Part shown: piece by piece, positions 17,718-26,556 of the stretch
Layout of the letters: each line of letters opens with the position of its first letter
Numbering within the stretch: the first letter of the stretch is position 1
From: Acidobacteriaceae bacterium TAA 166
GTDB taxonomy: Bacteria > Acidobacteriota > Terriglobia > Terriglobales > Acidobacteriaceae
Length of the DNA: 64,000 bases
Direction of reading: 5' to 3'
NCBI GenBank assembly: GCA_000421065.1
Contig: ATWD01000001.1
Coordinates: 4,580,001-4,644,000, forward strand
The notes under the pieces: generated by a model
What the model was told of the DNA's origin: nothing
Databases searched by the model: none
Seen by the model: only the letters and a program-made list of their open reading frames with translations
Position numbers and translations under genes: made by a program

Positions 17718-18383
17718 ATGGGTAGGCATCGTGAATTTAACGAGGATGTAGCTCTGGAGGCAGCCTTGGCTGTCTTTTGGGAAAAGGGGTATGAAGGCGC
17801 TTCTTTTGACGATTTGAGCCGCGCGACTCAAGTCGCGCGGCCAGGACTTTATGCGGCCTTTGGCAACAAGGAATCGTTGTTTCTGAAGGCTCTGGACTTC
17901 TATGATGCCAAGTACACGCTATTCATGCGGGAAGCACTGGAGAAGCCTTCCTCCCTGGCCGTGGTGACGCACATCCTTCGTAAGACAGTGGAGTTGAACA
18001 CACGATTCACGGAGCATTTGGGATGTCTGGGAGTTAATGGTGCGGTTGCGTGTTCGTCGGATGCCGAATCGATCAGACTGGAACTCATTCGCCGCCGCTC
18101 GGCATCTGAGACGGGTTTGGCTCGTCGCCTGAAGCGGGCACAGAAAGAGGATGACCTTACCACCGAAGTTGAGGCTGAGACCTTGGCGAAGCTGGTCATG
18201 ACGCTCACGCAGGGAATTTCAGTCCAAGCCAAGGCCGGCGTGGGAAAGACTATTCTGACGAAGATGGTGGACCAGTTCCTGCAGACATGGCCTGCGAAAC
18301 CGGTGAAGCCAATACGCAGCGTACGGCAGCGCGTTTCACGCTCGTCCCCTACGAAGGCGACCAGATTGATCACAAAGGGCTAG
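17718..18383 (+). CDS. TetR/AcrR-family regulator
   Basis: From ATG 17718 the product (221 residues) begins GRHREFNEDVALEAALAVFWEKGYEGASFDDLSRATQVARPGLYAAFGNKESLFLKAL, reported in parts: helix-turn-helix at about 30-55 followed by the ligand domain. It is a paralogue of the TetR genes at 25.9 and 31.2 kb (same GRxREF start, same FWExGYEG and GCLG blocks). A TATAAT lies at 17687-17692. The C-terminus is basic (RSVRQRVSRSSPTKATR). Its 3' end overlaps the convergent MFS gene by 14 bases. Likely controls nearby efflux or oxidoreductase genes. Confidence 0.85.
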   Translation: MGRHREFNEDVALEAALAVFWEKGYEGASFDDLSRATQVARPGLYAAFGNKESLFLKALDFYDAKYTLFMREALEKPSSLAVVTHILRKTVELNTRFTEHLGCLGVNGAVACSSDAESIRLELIRRRSASETGLARRLKRAQKEDDLTTEVEAETLAKLVMTLTQGISVQAKAGVGKTILTKMVDQFLQTWPAKPVKPIRSVRQRVSRSSPTKATRLITKG

Positions 18384-19551
18384 CGGACCGGGTTGGCTCG
18401 TGCCTCGTTATCATGAGTGCAGCTATGAGGATCATGATGCTGCCAGCGAAAAATGCAGCCTTAAGTCCTGAGTGATCAACAAGCGCGCCACCGATTGCGG
18501 CACCTGAGGCGACACCGACTTGGGCGGTAGTGACCAACAGGGCAGAGTTCCCTTCGAAACCTGTGGGATCGGCTTCGTACATCCACACCGGCACGAAGAC
18601 TCCGAAAGCCGAAAAAAGCACCCCCCAAAGGCCCACCGCCGCGATGGCGACAATAAAGAAGTTCGTGCTGACGGCCGCTATCGGCAAGACCGCCGATAAC
18701 GTGATGGTGCAGATGAGAAAAGCCCGGACGATACCAAAGCGCTTCACAGCCCACTCTGCTGCAAACGTTCCCAGGAAGGCGACAATGCCATAGTACACCA
18801 GCACTTCATCTACGGTTCTCGCATTTGAATTCGGCAGTGCTCGTAAATAGGGCTCCAAAAATGTATAGGCGGCGAACTGTCCTCCGAACACGAAGACATT
18901 GATCAACAACCCAAGACGGACATTGGGATTGTGGAAGGCCGCCGTTAGCTTTCGCTCCTGTTCTGCTTCTTGACCCTTGATTGCAGGCAAACTTGCCATC
19001 TGAATAAGAGCTACCAGGAGCGCCGCCCCGGCGACGACAAAGAAGGATCGACGCCACCCCAGCATCTGTCCTACGGCTGTTCCAATTGGCAATCCGAAAA
19101 CGATTCCCAGGGACATCCCAGAGGTAACGATCGCCGTTGCTCGATTGCCATCCTCCTCTTTCACTAGCCGGCGACCTGAGGAAAGCGCGACGGTCCAGAA
19201 TCCTCCAACTGCAACCCCTAGTAAGACCCGCGCTGACAGCAGGATCGGAAGACTTGGTGCCCATCCAGCAACGATATTTGATATGGCTACCAGGAACGAG
19301 AGCGAAATTAAGACCCACCGACGATCACGGGATTTCAGGGTAGTAGTCAGGACAGGAGCGACTACTGCAGCCGCGAGTCCAGGCAGGGTGATTGCCCACG
19401 ACACGCCGCCTTCCGTGGTGTGAAGGCTTTGACGTATGGGCGTCAGCAGACCGATTGGCAGGAATTCGGTTGTCACGATTATGAAGGCTCCGACGGCCAT
19501 TGACAGAACGCCCTGCCAATGAGACGCCCCTTGTTTCTTGGTTGTAGTCAC
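18370..19551 (-). CDS. MFS exporter of the DHA1 type
   Basis: A 393-residue, 12-helix drug:H+ antiporter-like permease. The first helix (GAFIIVTTEFLPIGLLTPI) and the later LLSARVLLGVAVGGFWTVA with RATAIVTSGMSLGIVFGLPIGTAVG are characteristic of the AraJ/NepI/chloramphenicol-exporter branch. The GTG start at 19551 has AGGA about eight bases before. The upstream promoter region carries a CGTTA-CCA-TAACG dyad and a second perfect dyad, and is partly duplicated before the cupin gene at 21.5 kb. Substrate unknown. Confidence 0.88.
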   Translation of the reverse strand: MTTTKKQGASHWQGVLSMAVGAFIIVTTEFLPIGLLTPIRQSLHTTEGGVSWAITLPGLAAAVVAPVLTTTLKSRDRRWVLISLSFLVAISNIVAGWAPSLPILLSARVLLGVAVGGFWTVALSSGRRLVKEEDGNRATAIVTSGMSLGIVFGLPIGTAVGQMLGWRRSFFVVAGAALLVALIQMASLPAIKGQEAEQERKLTAAFHNPNVRLGLLINVFVFGGQFAAYTFLEPYLRALPNSNARTVDEVLVYYGIVAFLGTFAAEWAVKRFGIVRAFLICTITLSAVLPIAAVSTNFFIVAIAAVGLWGVLFSAFGVFVPVWMYEADPTGFEGNSALLVTTAQVGVASGAAIGGALVDHSGLKAAFFAGSIMILIAALMITRHEPTRSASPL

Positions 19552-19727
19552 ACTCGCGTCCTATTCCTCGATGTTAGTCAAAATCCTGGCTGTTCAGTTA
19601 TTGATAATCATAACAGTCGTTACCATAACGACAGGTAGTGTACTGTCTACAGTACGGTTGACAGCTTCCACAAGGAAGCACATTCCAAAAACGTACAAAA
19701 GTCGATTGAATTGTCAAACCAGTGCAC
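19530..19727. repeat. duplicated promoter segment, copy 1 (MFS promoter)
   Basis: The stretch from the first MFS codons through the promoter resembles 21410-21625: both have the CACACTCGC block, a CGTTAC-TAACG dyad (19618-19630 here, flanked by T and A to give 15 bp), an AGTACGG block, and GTACAAAAG followed by TCAAACCAGTGC. A further perfect dyad GTACTGT-CT-ACAGTAC lies at 19640-19655 only in this copy. Confidence 0.6.
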
Positions 19728-19896
19728 GGACTATGAGCACAACGCCATAGATATTCGTGGAACCAATGGGGCCGACCACGCTGGTGCATGATCCGCGGGT
19801 GTTGCGTCCATACAACTCTCGCTCGCCGCGGACGGCTATCTTTATTTCTACAGTAACCTGCAAGGTCGGAGCCCGCCGGCGAGATTGGGGAAGTAG
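19728..19896 (+). pseudogene. decayed 3' end of an MRJP-like gene
   Basis: This stretch matches the end of the MRJP-like gene at 30.9-31.13 kb: GACTATGAGCACAACGCCAT, then GGTGCATGATCCGCGGGTGT, a TATTTCTACAGTAACC counterpart and a final GCGAGATTGGGGAAGTAG. Between the conserved blocks about 40 bases are deleted and stops are present. It is the left part of a duplicated unit that continues with a leader cassette and the dead epoxide hydrolase. Confidence 0.7.
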
Positions 19897-19944
19897 ACCG
19901 TTTCAATACGGACCTTGTGAAGGTTCGGTCACATTTCAACCTAT

Positions 19945-19998
19945 CGTTCTAAAATTTTTGAAGCCAGCCCCTCTGCGCAAACATCTAGAACGTGCGGT
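19945..19998 (+). promoter_or_regulatory. leader cassette copy A: paired TetR-type half-sites
   Basis: CGTTCTA begins at 19945 and TAGAACG (within ACATCTAGAACGTGCGGT) at 19986, 41 bases apart. The same pair with identical spacing occurs in copies B, C and (reverse strand) D. Here it precedes the dead epoxide hydrolase copy by about 50 bases. Confidence 0.7.
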
Positions 19999-20049
19999 TG
20001 AAAACTTTGACATCCGATTTTTTATGGAGAAGGTATGGTGTGACACTCG

Positions 20050-21359
20050 ATGAGCACAATCTCTGTGATTTTAGGACGTTAGCGCGGCCGTCGCCGTTTC
20101 TTGGCGATGGGTGCCTCCGTAGCAGCTGCGAGTATGGTCGGCCTAGCTCGTTCCCTCAATGCGTCAGAGCCACATTCCAGCGGCGGAGCAGAACACGCTT
20201 CCGTCGAGCTCCAATTGCCGAAAGTCACGGAAGCGATAACCTCATTTAGTGTGATGGTTCCAGAGGGGATAGTTCAGGATCTGCATCGTCGGTTGAATGC
20301 GGTGCGCTGGCCGTCCAAAGAAACCGTGCCGGGATGGAGCCAGGGTGTTCCGCTCGCGAAGGCACAGGGGCTTATCGAGTACTGGAGGACGAAGTATCAG
20401 TGGCGTCGGTTCGAAGAATATTTCAACAGCGTTCCCCAGTATCGAACATTGATCGATGGCGTCGGTATCCACTTTCTGCATGTTCGTTCCAAGCATGAAT
20501 CGGCACTGCCTATCATTCTCACGCATGGTTGGCCGGGATCGGTCGTGGAATTCCTCAAGACAATCGAACCTTTGACTGATCCGGAGAATTTCGGCGGAAG
20601 CCCGAACGACGCGTTCCACGTTGTGATTCCATCGTTACCGGGTTTCGGATTTTCTGACAAGCCACAGGAGAGTGGCTGGGATCTCACGCGGATCGCAAAC
20701 GCATGGTCGATTCTCATGGCACGACTCGGTTATAAGCGATGGGTAGCGCAGGGAGGTGACTGGGGCAGCGGCGTCACTCATCAGTTAGCGAAGATGCGCC
20801 CTTCCGGCCTGATTGCAGCACATGTAAATTGGCCATTCGTTTTTCCGGAAAAATTGCCTAGTAACCCAACTCCTGCCGAGCAAGCTGCGATGACGGAGGC
20901 AGATCGGTTTACGGCGATGCTGGGGGATATTATCGAGAACAGACTACCCGGCCTCAGACCATTTCTTACCCACTGGCGGATTCTCCGTCCGGCCAGGCAC
21001 TCTGGATTTACGAGAAGTTCTATGAATGGACCGACAACCGCGGAGAACCGGAAGACGCCCTCACTATGGATGAAATGCTCGACAACATCACGGTGTACTG
21101 GCTAACGAATACCTCTGGTTCATCGGCTCGTATATATCAGGAAAATAGTAAGGCTGGACCGAGTTGGGGACGCATTGAGTTGCCTATGGCTGCGAGCATC
21201 TTCCCTCATGAGATCTTTCGTGCACCGAAGTCTTGGGCAGAACAGGCATGGCCGAACCTCTTTTATTGGAATGAGGTATCGAAGGGCGGGCATTTTGCAG
21301 CTTTTGAGCAGCCACAACTGTTCACAGAAGAGCTGCGACGGGCATTCCGAGCATTCTAG
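20050..21359 (+). pseudogene. epoxide hydrolase, Tat-type, dead duplicate of the 32.1 kb gene
   Basis: The original ATG at 20050 aligns codon by codon with the intact paralogue at 32146, but codon 11 is TAG (20080-20082; AAC in the paralogue). Downstream the frame from 20101 carries the Tat-like hydrophobic segment, the EHN domain (RRLNAVRWPSKETVPGW), the oxyanion loop HGWPGS and the nucleophile AQGGDWGSG. Near 20915 a one-base shift moves the rest (YYREQTTRPQTISYPLADSP to GGHFAAFEQPQLF) into another frame. The catalytic residues survive but not in one polypeptide. Confidence 0.85.
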
Positions 21360-21409
21360 GAAGATTGACCGTGAGATAGCGCTTGTGAAGGATGTACGCT
21401 ACGAGCGAT

Positions 21410-21625
21410 GTAGCGTACCCTGCAATTTGGTAGTAATCACACTCGCATCTCTGTTCATCGACGTTGCTCAGAAGCGTGCCACTCGCGGTGATCGTGAATC
21501 ATAATACGCGTTACTATAACGTGCAGTACGGAACGTTCTAAAGGGAGTAGACACCTTTCTAAATGATGCGCAATCTAAAACTGTACAAAAGCCAATTCAA
21601 TGGTCAAACCAGTGCCACGCCTGCC
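21410..21625. repeat. duplicated promoter segment, copy 2 (cupin promoter)
   Basis: Diverged duplicate of the MFS promoter region. CGTTACTATAACG (21509-21521) is again a perfect dyad around CTA. GAACGTTCTAAAG at 21531 includes the CGTTCTA half-site of the leader cassettes, and ATCTAAAAC with GTACA about 42 bases later may be a degenerate partner. The segment runs into the first codons of the cupin frame. Confidence 0.5.
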
Positions 21626-22060
21626 GGGATAGAACCGGTTTCCATCCTCAAAGCTTCCATCACAATCCTTCTGACAATTGTGGGTATGACTAAGCCAATG
21701 TCCGCACAGGAGCAGGCGTCATCGATTGTAGTCGAAACCCTAACGCATACCACGTCATCCTGGGACAGAACTCCCTACAAAGCATATCCTTCCGGGCAAC
21801 CGCAACTCACGGTTCTGAAGATTACGATTCCTCCATACACAACCATGCAATGGCATAGTCATCCTCTGCCCAATGCAGGCTACGTAGTCTCCGGTGAACT
21901 CTTTGTAGAAAAGAAAGACGGAACCAAAAGGCATTTCACTGCAGGCCAAGTGATCGCAGAAACAGTCGACAGCGTTCATCGCGGAATTTCCGGGGATCAA
22001 TCAGTGGTGCTGATCGTTTTCTACCCCGGAGTGGCAAACCTTCCTTTGTCGCAGCCGTGA
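21563..22060 (+). CDS. secreted cupin-domain protein
   Basis: A 165-residue protein with a hydrophobic export segment at about 28-48 (VSILKASITILLTIVG) and a single cupin barrel. The first cupin motif is visible as PPYTTMQWHSHPLPNAGYVVSGE (in parts, His-x-His then Glu-like), followed by GQVIAETVDSVHRGISG for the second. Metal-binding His residues suggest an enzyme or sensor; reaction unknown. The N-terminal 25 residues derive from the duplicated promoter segment, so the true start is uncertain. The stop overlaps the GTG of the acyltransferase gene (GTGA), indicating coupling. Confidence 0.7.
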   Translation: MMRNLKLYKSQFNGQTSATPAGIEPVSILKASITILLTIVGMTKPMSAQEQASSIVVETLTHTTSSWDRTPYKAYPSGQPQLTVLKITIPPYTTMQWHSHPLPNAGYVVSGELFVEKKDGTKRHFTAGQVIAETVDSVHRGISGDQSVVLIVFYPGVANLPLSQP

Positions 22061-24006
22061 AGCCTATGAGATCCGCGCTTCACTTTCTGCCACGGGAAAC
22101 AACGAAAAGACTCCATACCGGCCACAGACCTGACATCGATGGATTGCGAGCACTCGCCGTTCTCGCGGTAGTGGCCTGCCATCTCAATGTTCGTGGCGCT
22201 GCGGGAGGATTCGTCGGAGTTGACGTCTTTTTTGTCATCTCTGGTTATCTCGTGGGAGGAAATCTTCTTCGAGAGATCTCGTCTACGAAATCTATTAACC
22301 TGTATCTTTTCTATGCGCGGCGCATCCGGCGGATACTGCCTGCGCTGTTGTTTCTGCTCTTTGCTCTAGGCGTGTACGGATATTTGCGTCTTTTGCCGAG
22401 GGACGTCATCGAATTGTTCCAGTCCATATTAGCCACATTGCTGTTGTTCTCAAATATTCATTTTGAGCATTTGGATGGCTATTTTGGTCCCCATACTGCC
22501 ACGAACTTTTTAACGAACATGTGGTCCCTAAGCATAGAAGAGCAGTTCTATATCGCCTTGCCTCCAGCTCTTCTACTCAGCGGGAGATACCTAACGGAAA
22601 GTGGCATCAAATATGTTCTCGCAGTGGTTGCCGCTACCTCGCTGACTACTTCCATTGTTTGGACCGCATATCACCCAGGAAGCGCTTTTTACCTTCTGCC
22701 CGCTCGTGGCTGGGAGCTGCTGCTTGGGACCCTTACTTGCATATATCAGCCGCGGCTGATCGGTCTCTGTTCGCCGTTGAAAGAGACGCTGCTTTCATGG
22801 ACCGGTGTGGTAATGATTCTGGGTGCTGTTGTTATCTACGACAAGACGACTTGGTTCCCGGGCGTTGCTGTGTTGATCCCATGCATTGGGACCTGCCTGA
22901 TACTGGCCACCCGAGCCGGATTGGTTCACCAGATCCTTTCAATGAGAGGGGCGGTATTCATTGGTCGAATCTCCTATTCGCTGTATCTATGGCATTGGCC
23001 ACTGATCGTTGTTCGCTGGCATGACCGGCTGATGCCGATGGGACGTTGGGAACGACTTAGTTTTGTCGCGGTATTAGTCACTGTTGCCTGCATTTCGTGG
23101 AAATGGATAGAGACGCCGTTCCGGCAACGCAGGCGGATCAGTTCACAATCTGCCGTCTATGCAACTTCGGGTGCAATTTCGTTTTTATTGATCACAGGAT
23201 GCGTAGTTGCACTTCACACGCAGGGGGCATCCTATCGATATACACCTCGTGAACAACGGCTGGCGGCGGCTCTTGAGTACGGGGGAACGCGTGAAACCTT
23301 TAGGGTAGGAAGATGCTTCCTCGAAGAGAGCAACAGCTTCGTGCTTGCACCCGAGTGCATCAGTGTTGACCCTGACAAGAAGAATGTTCTTCTATTGGGA
23401 AGCAGCTATTTGGCGCAGTTGCATGAGGCATTTTCTTTGCTCTTCCCAGAGACAAACTTTCTCCAGATAACTGCACCAGGGTGTTCCGTGCGGGTTCTTG
23501 ATCTAAAGCTTGCGGGGACGGTATGTCCTGAAATAATGCATTACGCATTTGATGAATATCTCCCGCATCACCATGTGGATGCCATTATTCTTCAGGTTGG
23601 TTCATCTGAGATTAGGAGCCCCATCTTTGCAAAGACGCTTCGGGGTCTTCGACAGCAAGGTATTGGTGCTTACGTAGTTGGTGAGCAAGTAAGTTACAAC
23701 AGGACCGGCCCAGAGCTCGCAATTGAACATCTGCGTCAACCGGGTCGGAATCTTGACGCATATCTTATTTCTTCGCGTAAGGATGACGAGGAACTCCGAA
23801 GAATCAGTAGGGAAGCAGGCGGCGTTTATCTATCAATGTTTGACGCGTTATGTGGGAATGGGCCCTGTGAGCTATTAGCCGCACCGGATACCCCAATGCA
23901 AGTTGATCAGGTTCACCTCAGCAAATCTGGCTCGCTCCAGGTGGTGGACTATTGGCGCGGGGCCCTGTTCTGCAGAAATCAGGGCAATCCTTGCCAGTCA
24001 TTTTGA
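22057..24006 (+). CDS. acyltransferase-3 / SGNH fusion (OafA/YrhL type)
   Basis: A 649-residue membrane enzyme that O-acylates surface polysaccharide. The N-terminal half has the family opening RPDIDGLRALAVLAVVACHL, GGFVGVDVFFVISGYLV and about ten membrane helices. From about residue 390 a periplasmic SGNH-like domain follows: block I is LLLGSSYLAQ (GSS rather than GDS) and the last block is DQVHLSKSG, giving the Asp-x-x-His pair. Such fusions transfer acetyl groups to lipopolysaccharide or exopolysaccharide. It is coupled to the cupin gene; no glycan cluster is nearby. Confidence 0.88.
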   Translation: MKPMRSALHFLPRETTKRLHTGHRPDIDGLRALAVLAVVACHLNVRGAAGGFVGVDVFFVISGYLVGGNLLREISSTKSINLYLFYARRIRRILPALLFLLFALGVYGYLRLLPRDVIELFQSILATLLLFSNIHFEHLDGYFGPHTATNFLTNMWSLSIEEQFYIALPPALLLSGRYLTESGIKYVLAVVAATSLTTSIVWTAYHPGSAFYLLPARGWELLLGTLTCIYQPRLIGLCSPLKETLLSWTGVVMILGAVVIYDKTTWFPGVAVLIPCIGTCLILATRAGLVHQILSMRGAVFIGRISYSLYLWHWPLIVVRWHDRLMPMGRWERLSFVAVLVTVACISWKWIETPFRQRRRISSQSAVYATSGAISFLLITGCVVALHTQGASYRYTPREQRLAAALEYGGTRETFRVGRCFLEESNSFVLAPECISVDPDKKNVLLLGSSYLAQLHEAFSLLFPETNFLQITAPGCSVRVLDLKLAGTVCPEIMHYAFDEYLPHHHVDAIILQVGSSEIRSPIFAKTLRGLRQQGIGAYVVGEQVSYNRTGPELAIEHLRQPGRNLDAYLISSRKDDEELRRISREAGGVYLSMFDALCGNGPCELLAAPDTPMQVDQVHLSKSGSLQVVDYWRGALFCRNQGNPCQSF

Positions 24007-24449
24007 AGTGACACCATTACTCGCTTAACCAAATCTTCGAGGAGATGACTCATACTGAGCCGCACTATTGAAGACGAGAGAGAATTCGGGCTATCGCTTT
24101 GGCCCACCGTTGTCTCTTGATGATTGGTTTAGTTGGGCCAGGGGCATTGTTTACGGGGGGGCCTGGCGATCGGACTGGCGTGTTTCACCAGATGGAGTTT
24201 CTCTTTCAAATAGGGCCTTCACCCATTCAGGGCCAAGATAGGGAATCACGATTGCACGTCACCACAGTGTTGAGATAAAACAAACGACGACCCAAGAGTT
24301 CACTCCAGGTGCCTTTGCAAATAAGACAGCCGTAAAGCATCTTTATTCCCCAGATTTATAAGTTTGGAAAAATGAGTGGACGATGGTGCGGAGATATGGA
24401 GAGCGAAATGGGAACCGTGTAAGCCGTGACGGCATTCCCTTCGCGGCGG
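24007..24449. other. intergenic region, nothing recognised
   Basis: About 440 bases between two convergent genes. It includes a GGGGGG run near 24160 and AT-rich stretches around 24340, but I see no gene, terminator or repeat I can support. Confidence 0.4.
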
Positions 24450-24935
24450 TTACCGCGGTCGAATCAGGATTGCCTGGCCGAAGTGGTAAGCCAGGTGAGA
24501 CGTTCTGGACAGCAATACGGAATGGCGGTTGCGATGTGGCTCGTGGGCGAAATCTTCTTCTGATACCGAGCCGTGTCGTTCCAACCAGTCTTCGGGAGAC
24601 AGCTTTTTCATCTCTTGCCAGAGGGAGTCGTTGACTTCCGTCCAGAACTGCTTCAACTCAGATGTTGAAACTGTGATCGGCTGGGAACCGTCGGGATTCA
24701 CAACAAACGTTACGTCGAGCTCGGCATGAAGTCGCGGGCCAACTCGCAGCAGTGGCAGAAGCATGTCGTTGATCGCAGTGTGATGGCCTAAGAGGTACAC
24801 GGCTCTATTCCTTCCTGGTGCGATCTCCTCCTGCAGTTGCTCATCGGAGAGGGCCAGAAAGAATTTGCTGGTCCGATCGACATTCGTTTTCCATGCGTGA
24901 AGAGCTCCATCGATTAAGATACGAGTGTTGTTCAA
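24450..24935 (-). CDS. DinB-family metal-binding four-helix protein
   Basis: A 161-residue protein of the DinB/YfiT fold. The usual histidines are present: His51 or His52 in LLGHHTAINDML and His147 plus His151 in SHLAYHFGQ, which together would hold one divalent metal. The family includes bacillithiol or mycothiol-type thiol transferases and many proteins of unknown role, often stress-induced. It stands alone, 80 bases downstream of the SDR gene on the same strand. Confidence 0.8.
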   Translation of the reverse strand: MNNTRILIDGALHAWKTNVDRTSKFFLALSDEQLQEEIAPGRNRAVYLLGHHTAINDMLLPLLRVGPRLHAELDVTFVVNPDGSQPITVSTSELKQFWTEVNDSLWQEMKKLSPEDWLERHGSVSEEDFAHEPHRNRHSVLLSRTSHLAYHFGQAILIRPR

Positions 24936-25014
24936 CAGGTACAGCTCCTTTCAAGTGAGCGATTCGAGAAGGTGCGCCTAGTAGTACGGCGCACCCACCA
25001 AATGTCAGTCGGTC

Positions 25015-25764
25015 CTAAACCTGGCCCTGACCGCCATCGACGAAGATATCGGCGCCGGCGATGAAGCTTGCATCTTCCGAGGCAAGGAATGCCACGGTCT
25101 TGGCGATCTCACCTACATGGCCGAGGCGGCCAAGGGGGACAAAGGAGGCGAGTTGGGTATACAAGCCGTCTTTTTGGTCTGGAGGCACGAGGCCGCTCAA
25201 TCCGGGTGTATCAATCACGCCTGGGCTGACCGCGTTTACACGGATCTTGCGGTCCTTCAGGTCGGTCGTCCAGCTACGAGCAAATGAGCGGACCGCGGCC
25301 TTGGTCGCGGAATAGACGCTGAATGCGGGAAGACCTTTAATAGAGACAACTGACGCATTCAGGATGATTGCGCCGCCATCTGGCATCAGAGGGAGTGCCT
25401 TTTGGACAGTGAAGACCAGACCCTTTACATTGTTGTTGAAGGTATTGTCGTAATGCTCCTCGGTGATTGCCCCGAGCGGAACAAACTCGCCGCCACCCGC
25501 ATTTGCGAAGATGATATCGACTCGTCCCTTCTCTTTCTTGATCTGTTCATAAACCGCATCCAGATCCGCCAGCTTCGAGGAATCAGCGCGAATGGCCGTA
25601 ACATTCGAACCAATTTCTCTAACGGCGTCGTCGAGCGCGGCCTGACGACGGCCGGTGATATAGACATAGGCACCCTGAGCAACAAGTTCCTTGGCACTTC
25701 CAAGCCCAATTCCTGTGCTGCCGCCGGTGACAATCGCGATTTTCCCATCAAGCTTCTTGGACAT
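25015..25764 (-). CDS. short-chain dehydrogenase/reductase (classical SDR)
   Basis: From ATG 25764 (GGAGAG six bases upstream) the product has 249 residues. TGGSTGIG marks the NAD(P) site, YSATKAAVRSFAR contains the catalytic Tyr and Lys, and VNAVSPGVIDTPG and ASFIAGADIFVDGG complete the classical pattern. Substrate unknown. The gene is divergent from a TetR gene and the promoter between them has leader module D, so it is probably repressed by that TetR. Confidence 0.92.
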   Translation of the reverse strand: MSKKLDGKIAIVTGGSTGIGLGSAKELVAQGAYVYITGRRQAALDDAVREIGSNVTAIRADSSKLADLDAVYEQIKKEKGRVDIIFANAGGGEFVPLGAITEEHYDNTFNNNVKGLVFTVQKALPLMPDGGAIILNASVVSIKGLPAFSVYSATKAAVRSFARSWTTDLKDRKIRVNAVSPGVIDTPGLSGLVPPDQKDGLYTQLASFVPLGRLGHVGEIAKTVAFLASEDASFIAGADIFVDGGQGQV

Positions 25765-25791
25765 TACACTCTCCTGCGATACATTTTGACC

Positions 25792-25841
25792 GCACATTCT
25801 AGATGTGCAGGTTTGTAGATTCGTCGCAAACTTTTTGGAAC
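25792..25841 (-). promoter_or_regulatory. leader cassette copy D: operator between SDR and TetR
   Basis: On the minus strand GTTCCAAAAA starts at 25841 and GCACATCTAGAATGTGCGG ends the module; TAGAATG starts at 25801. The distance from GTTC to TAGAA is 40 bases, exactly as in copies A-C. The element GCACATTCTAGATGTGC (25792-25808) has perfect 6-bp arms, as expected for a TetR operator in a divergent promoter. Confidence 0.7.
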
Positions 25842-25875
25842 AATCAGTTAAAATATTGATCTAAAGGTCGTGAGT

Positions 25876-26481
25876 ATGAGTGAGACAACGGCAGTCAAGA
25901 TGGGGCGCCCCCGCGAGTTCGATGAGGACTTCGCGTTAGAGGCGGCTATGCGTCTTTTCTGGGAGAGAGGTTATGAAGGCACGTCTCTTCATGATTTGAC
26001 TGAGGTAATGGGGGTTAATCGCGCCAGCCTTTATGCCACGTTCGGTGACAAGGAGTCTCTGTTTCTCAAGGCATTGGCACGGTATGGGGATGGACCAACA
26101 TCCTACCTGAAGTTTGCTCTGAAGGAACCGACGGCGGTACAGGTCATCGAAAGTATCTTCAGAGGATCGGTGAATGTACTTGGCGATCCGACAAATCCAC
26201 GCGGATGCCTATCGACGCAAGGTGCACTTGCTACCGGCCCTGCGGCTGCCTCTGTGAAGCAGGCTCTGATCGATTGGCGAAAAGCAGGGGAAGCTCAGTT
26301 GCAGGAGAGGTTGAAGCGGGCAAAGGTAGAGGGCGACCTGCCGGCGACTACGAACATTGCGGATCTGACGAGATTCGTCTCAACCATTTGGTACGGTTTG
26401 GGAGTCCTGGCAGCTAATGGAGACAGTAAGGTGGAGATGAAAAGGGTTACTGATCTCGCGCTTAAAATGCTCCCCATCTGA
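25876..26481 (+). CDS. TetR/AcrR-family regulator, paralogue 2
   Basis: A 201-residue protein from ATG 25876 (AAAGG eight bases upstream; GTG 25870 is possible). GRPREFDEDFALEAAMRLFW, then GYEGTSLHDLTEVMGVNRASLYATFGDKESLFLK form the helix-turn-helix in parts; the ligand domain has NPRGCLSTQGALATGP, common in the branch that regulates oxidoreductases. Very similar throughout to the TetR at 31.2 kb. Divergent from the SDR gene with operator D in between; autoregulation is likely. Confidence 0.88.
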   Translation: MSETTAVKMGRPREFDEDFALEAAMRLFWERGYEGTSLHDLTEVMGVNRASLYATFGDKESLFLKALARYGDGPTSYLKFALKEPTAVQVIESIFRGSVNVLGDPTNPRGCLSTQGALATGPAAASVKQALIDWRKAGEAQLQERLKRAKVEGDLPATTNIADLTRFVSTIWYGLGVLAANGDSKVEMKRVTDLALKMLPI

Positions 26482-26556
26482 TCGTCATAATTGTGGCCGG
26501 TCTAACTGCAAGCATTTCGATGGACGCCGTAATCTGAGGCAAGTAATGTGCCGGAT

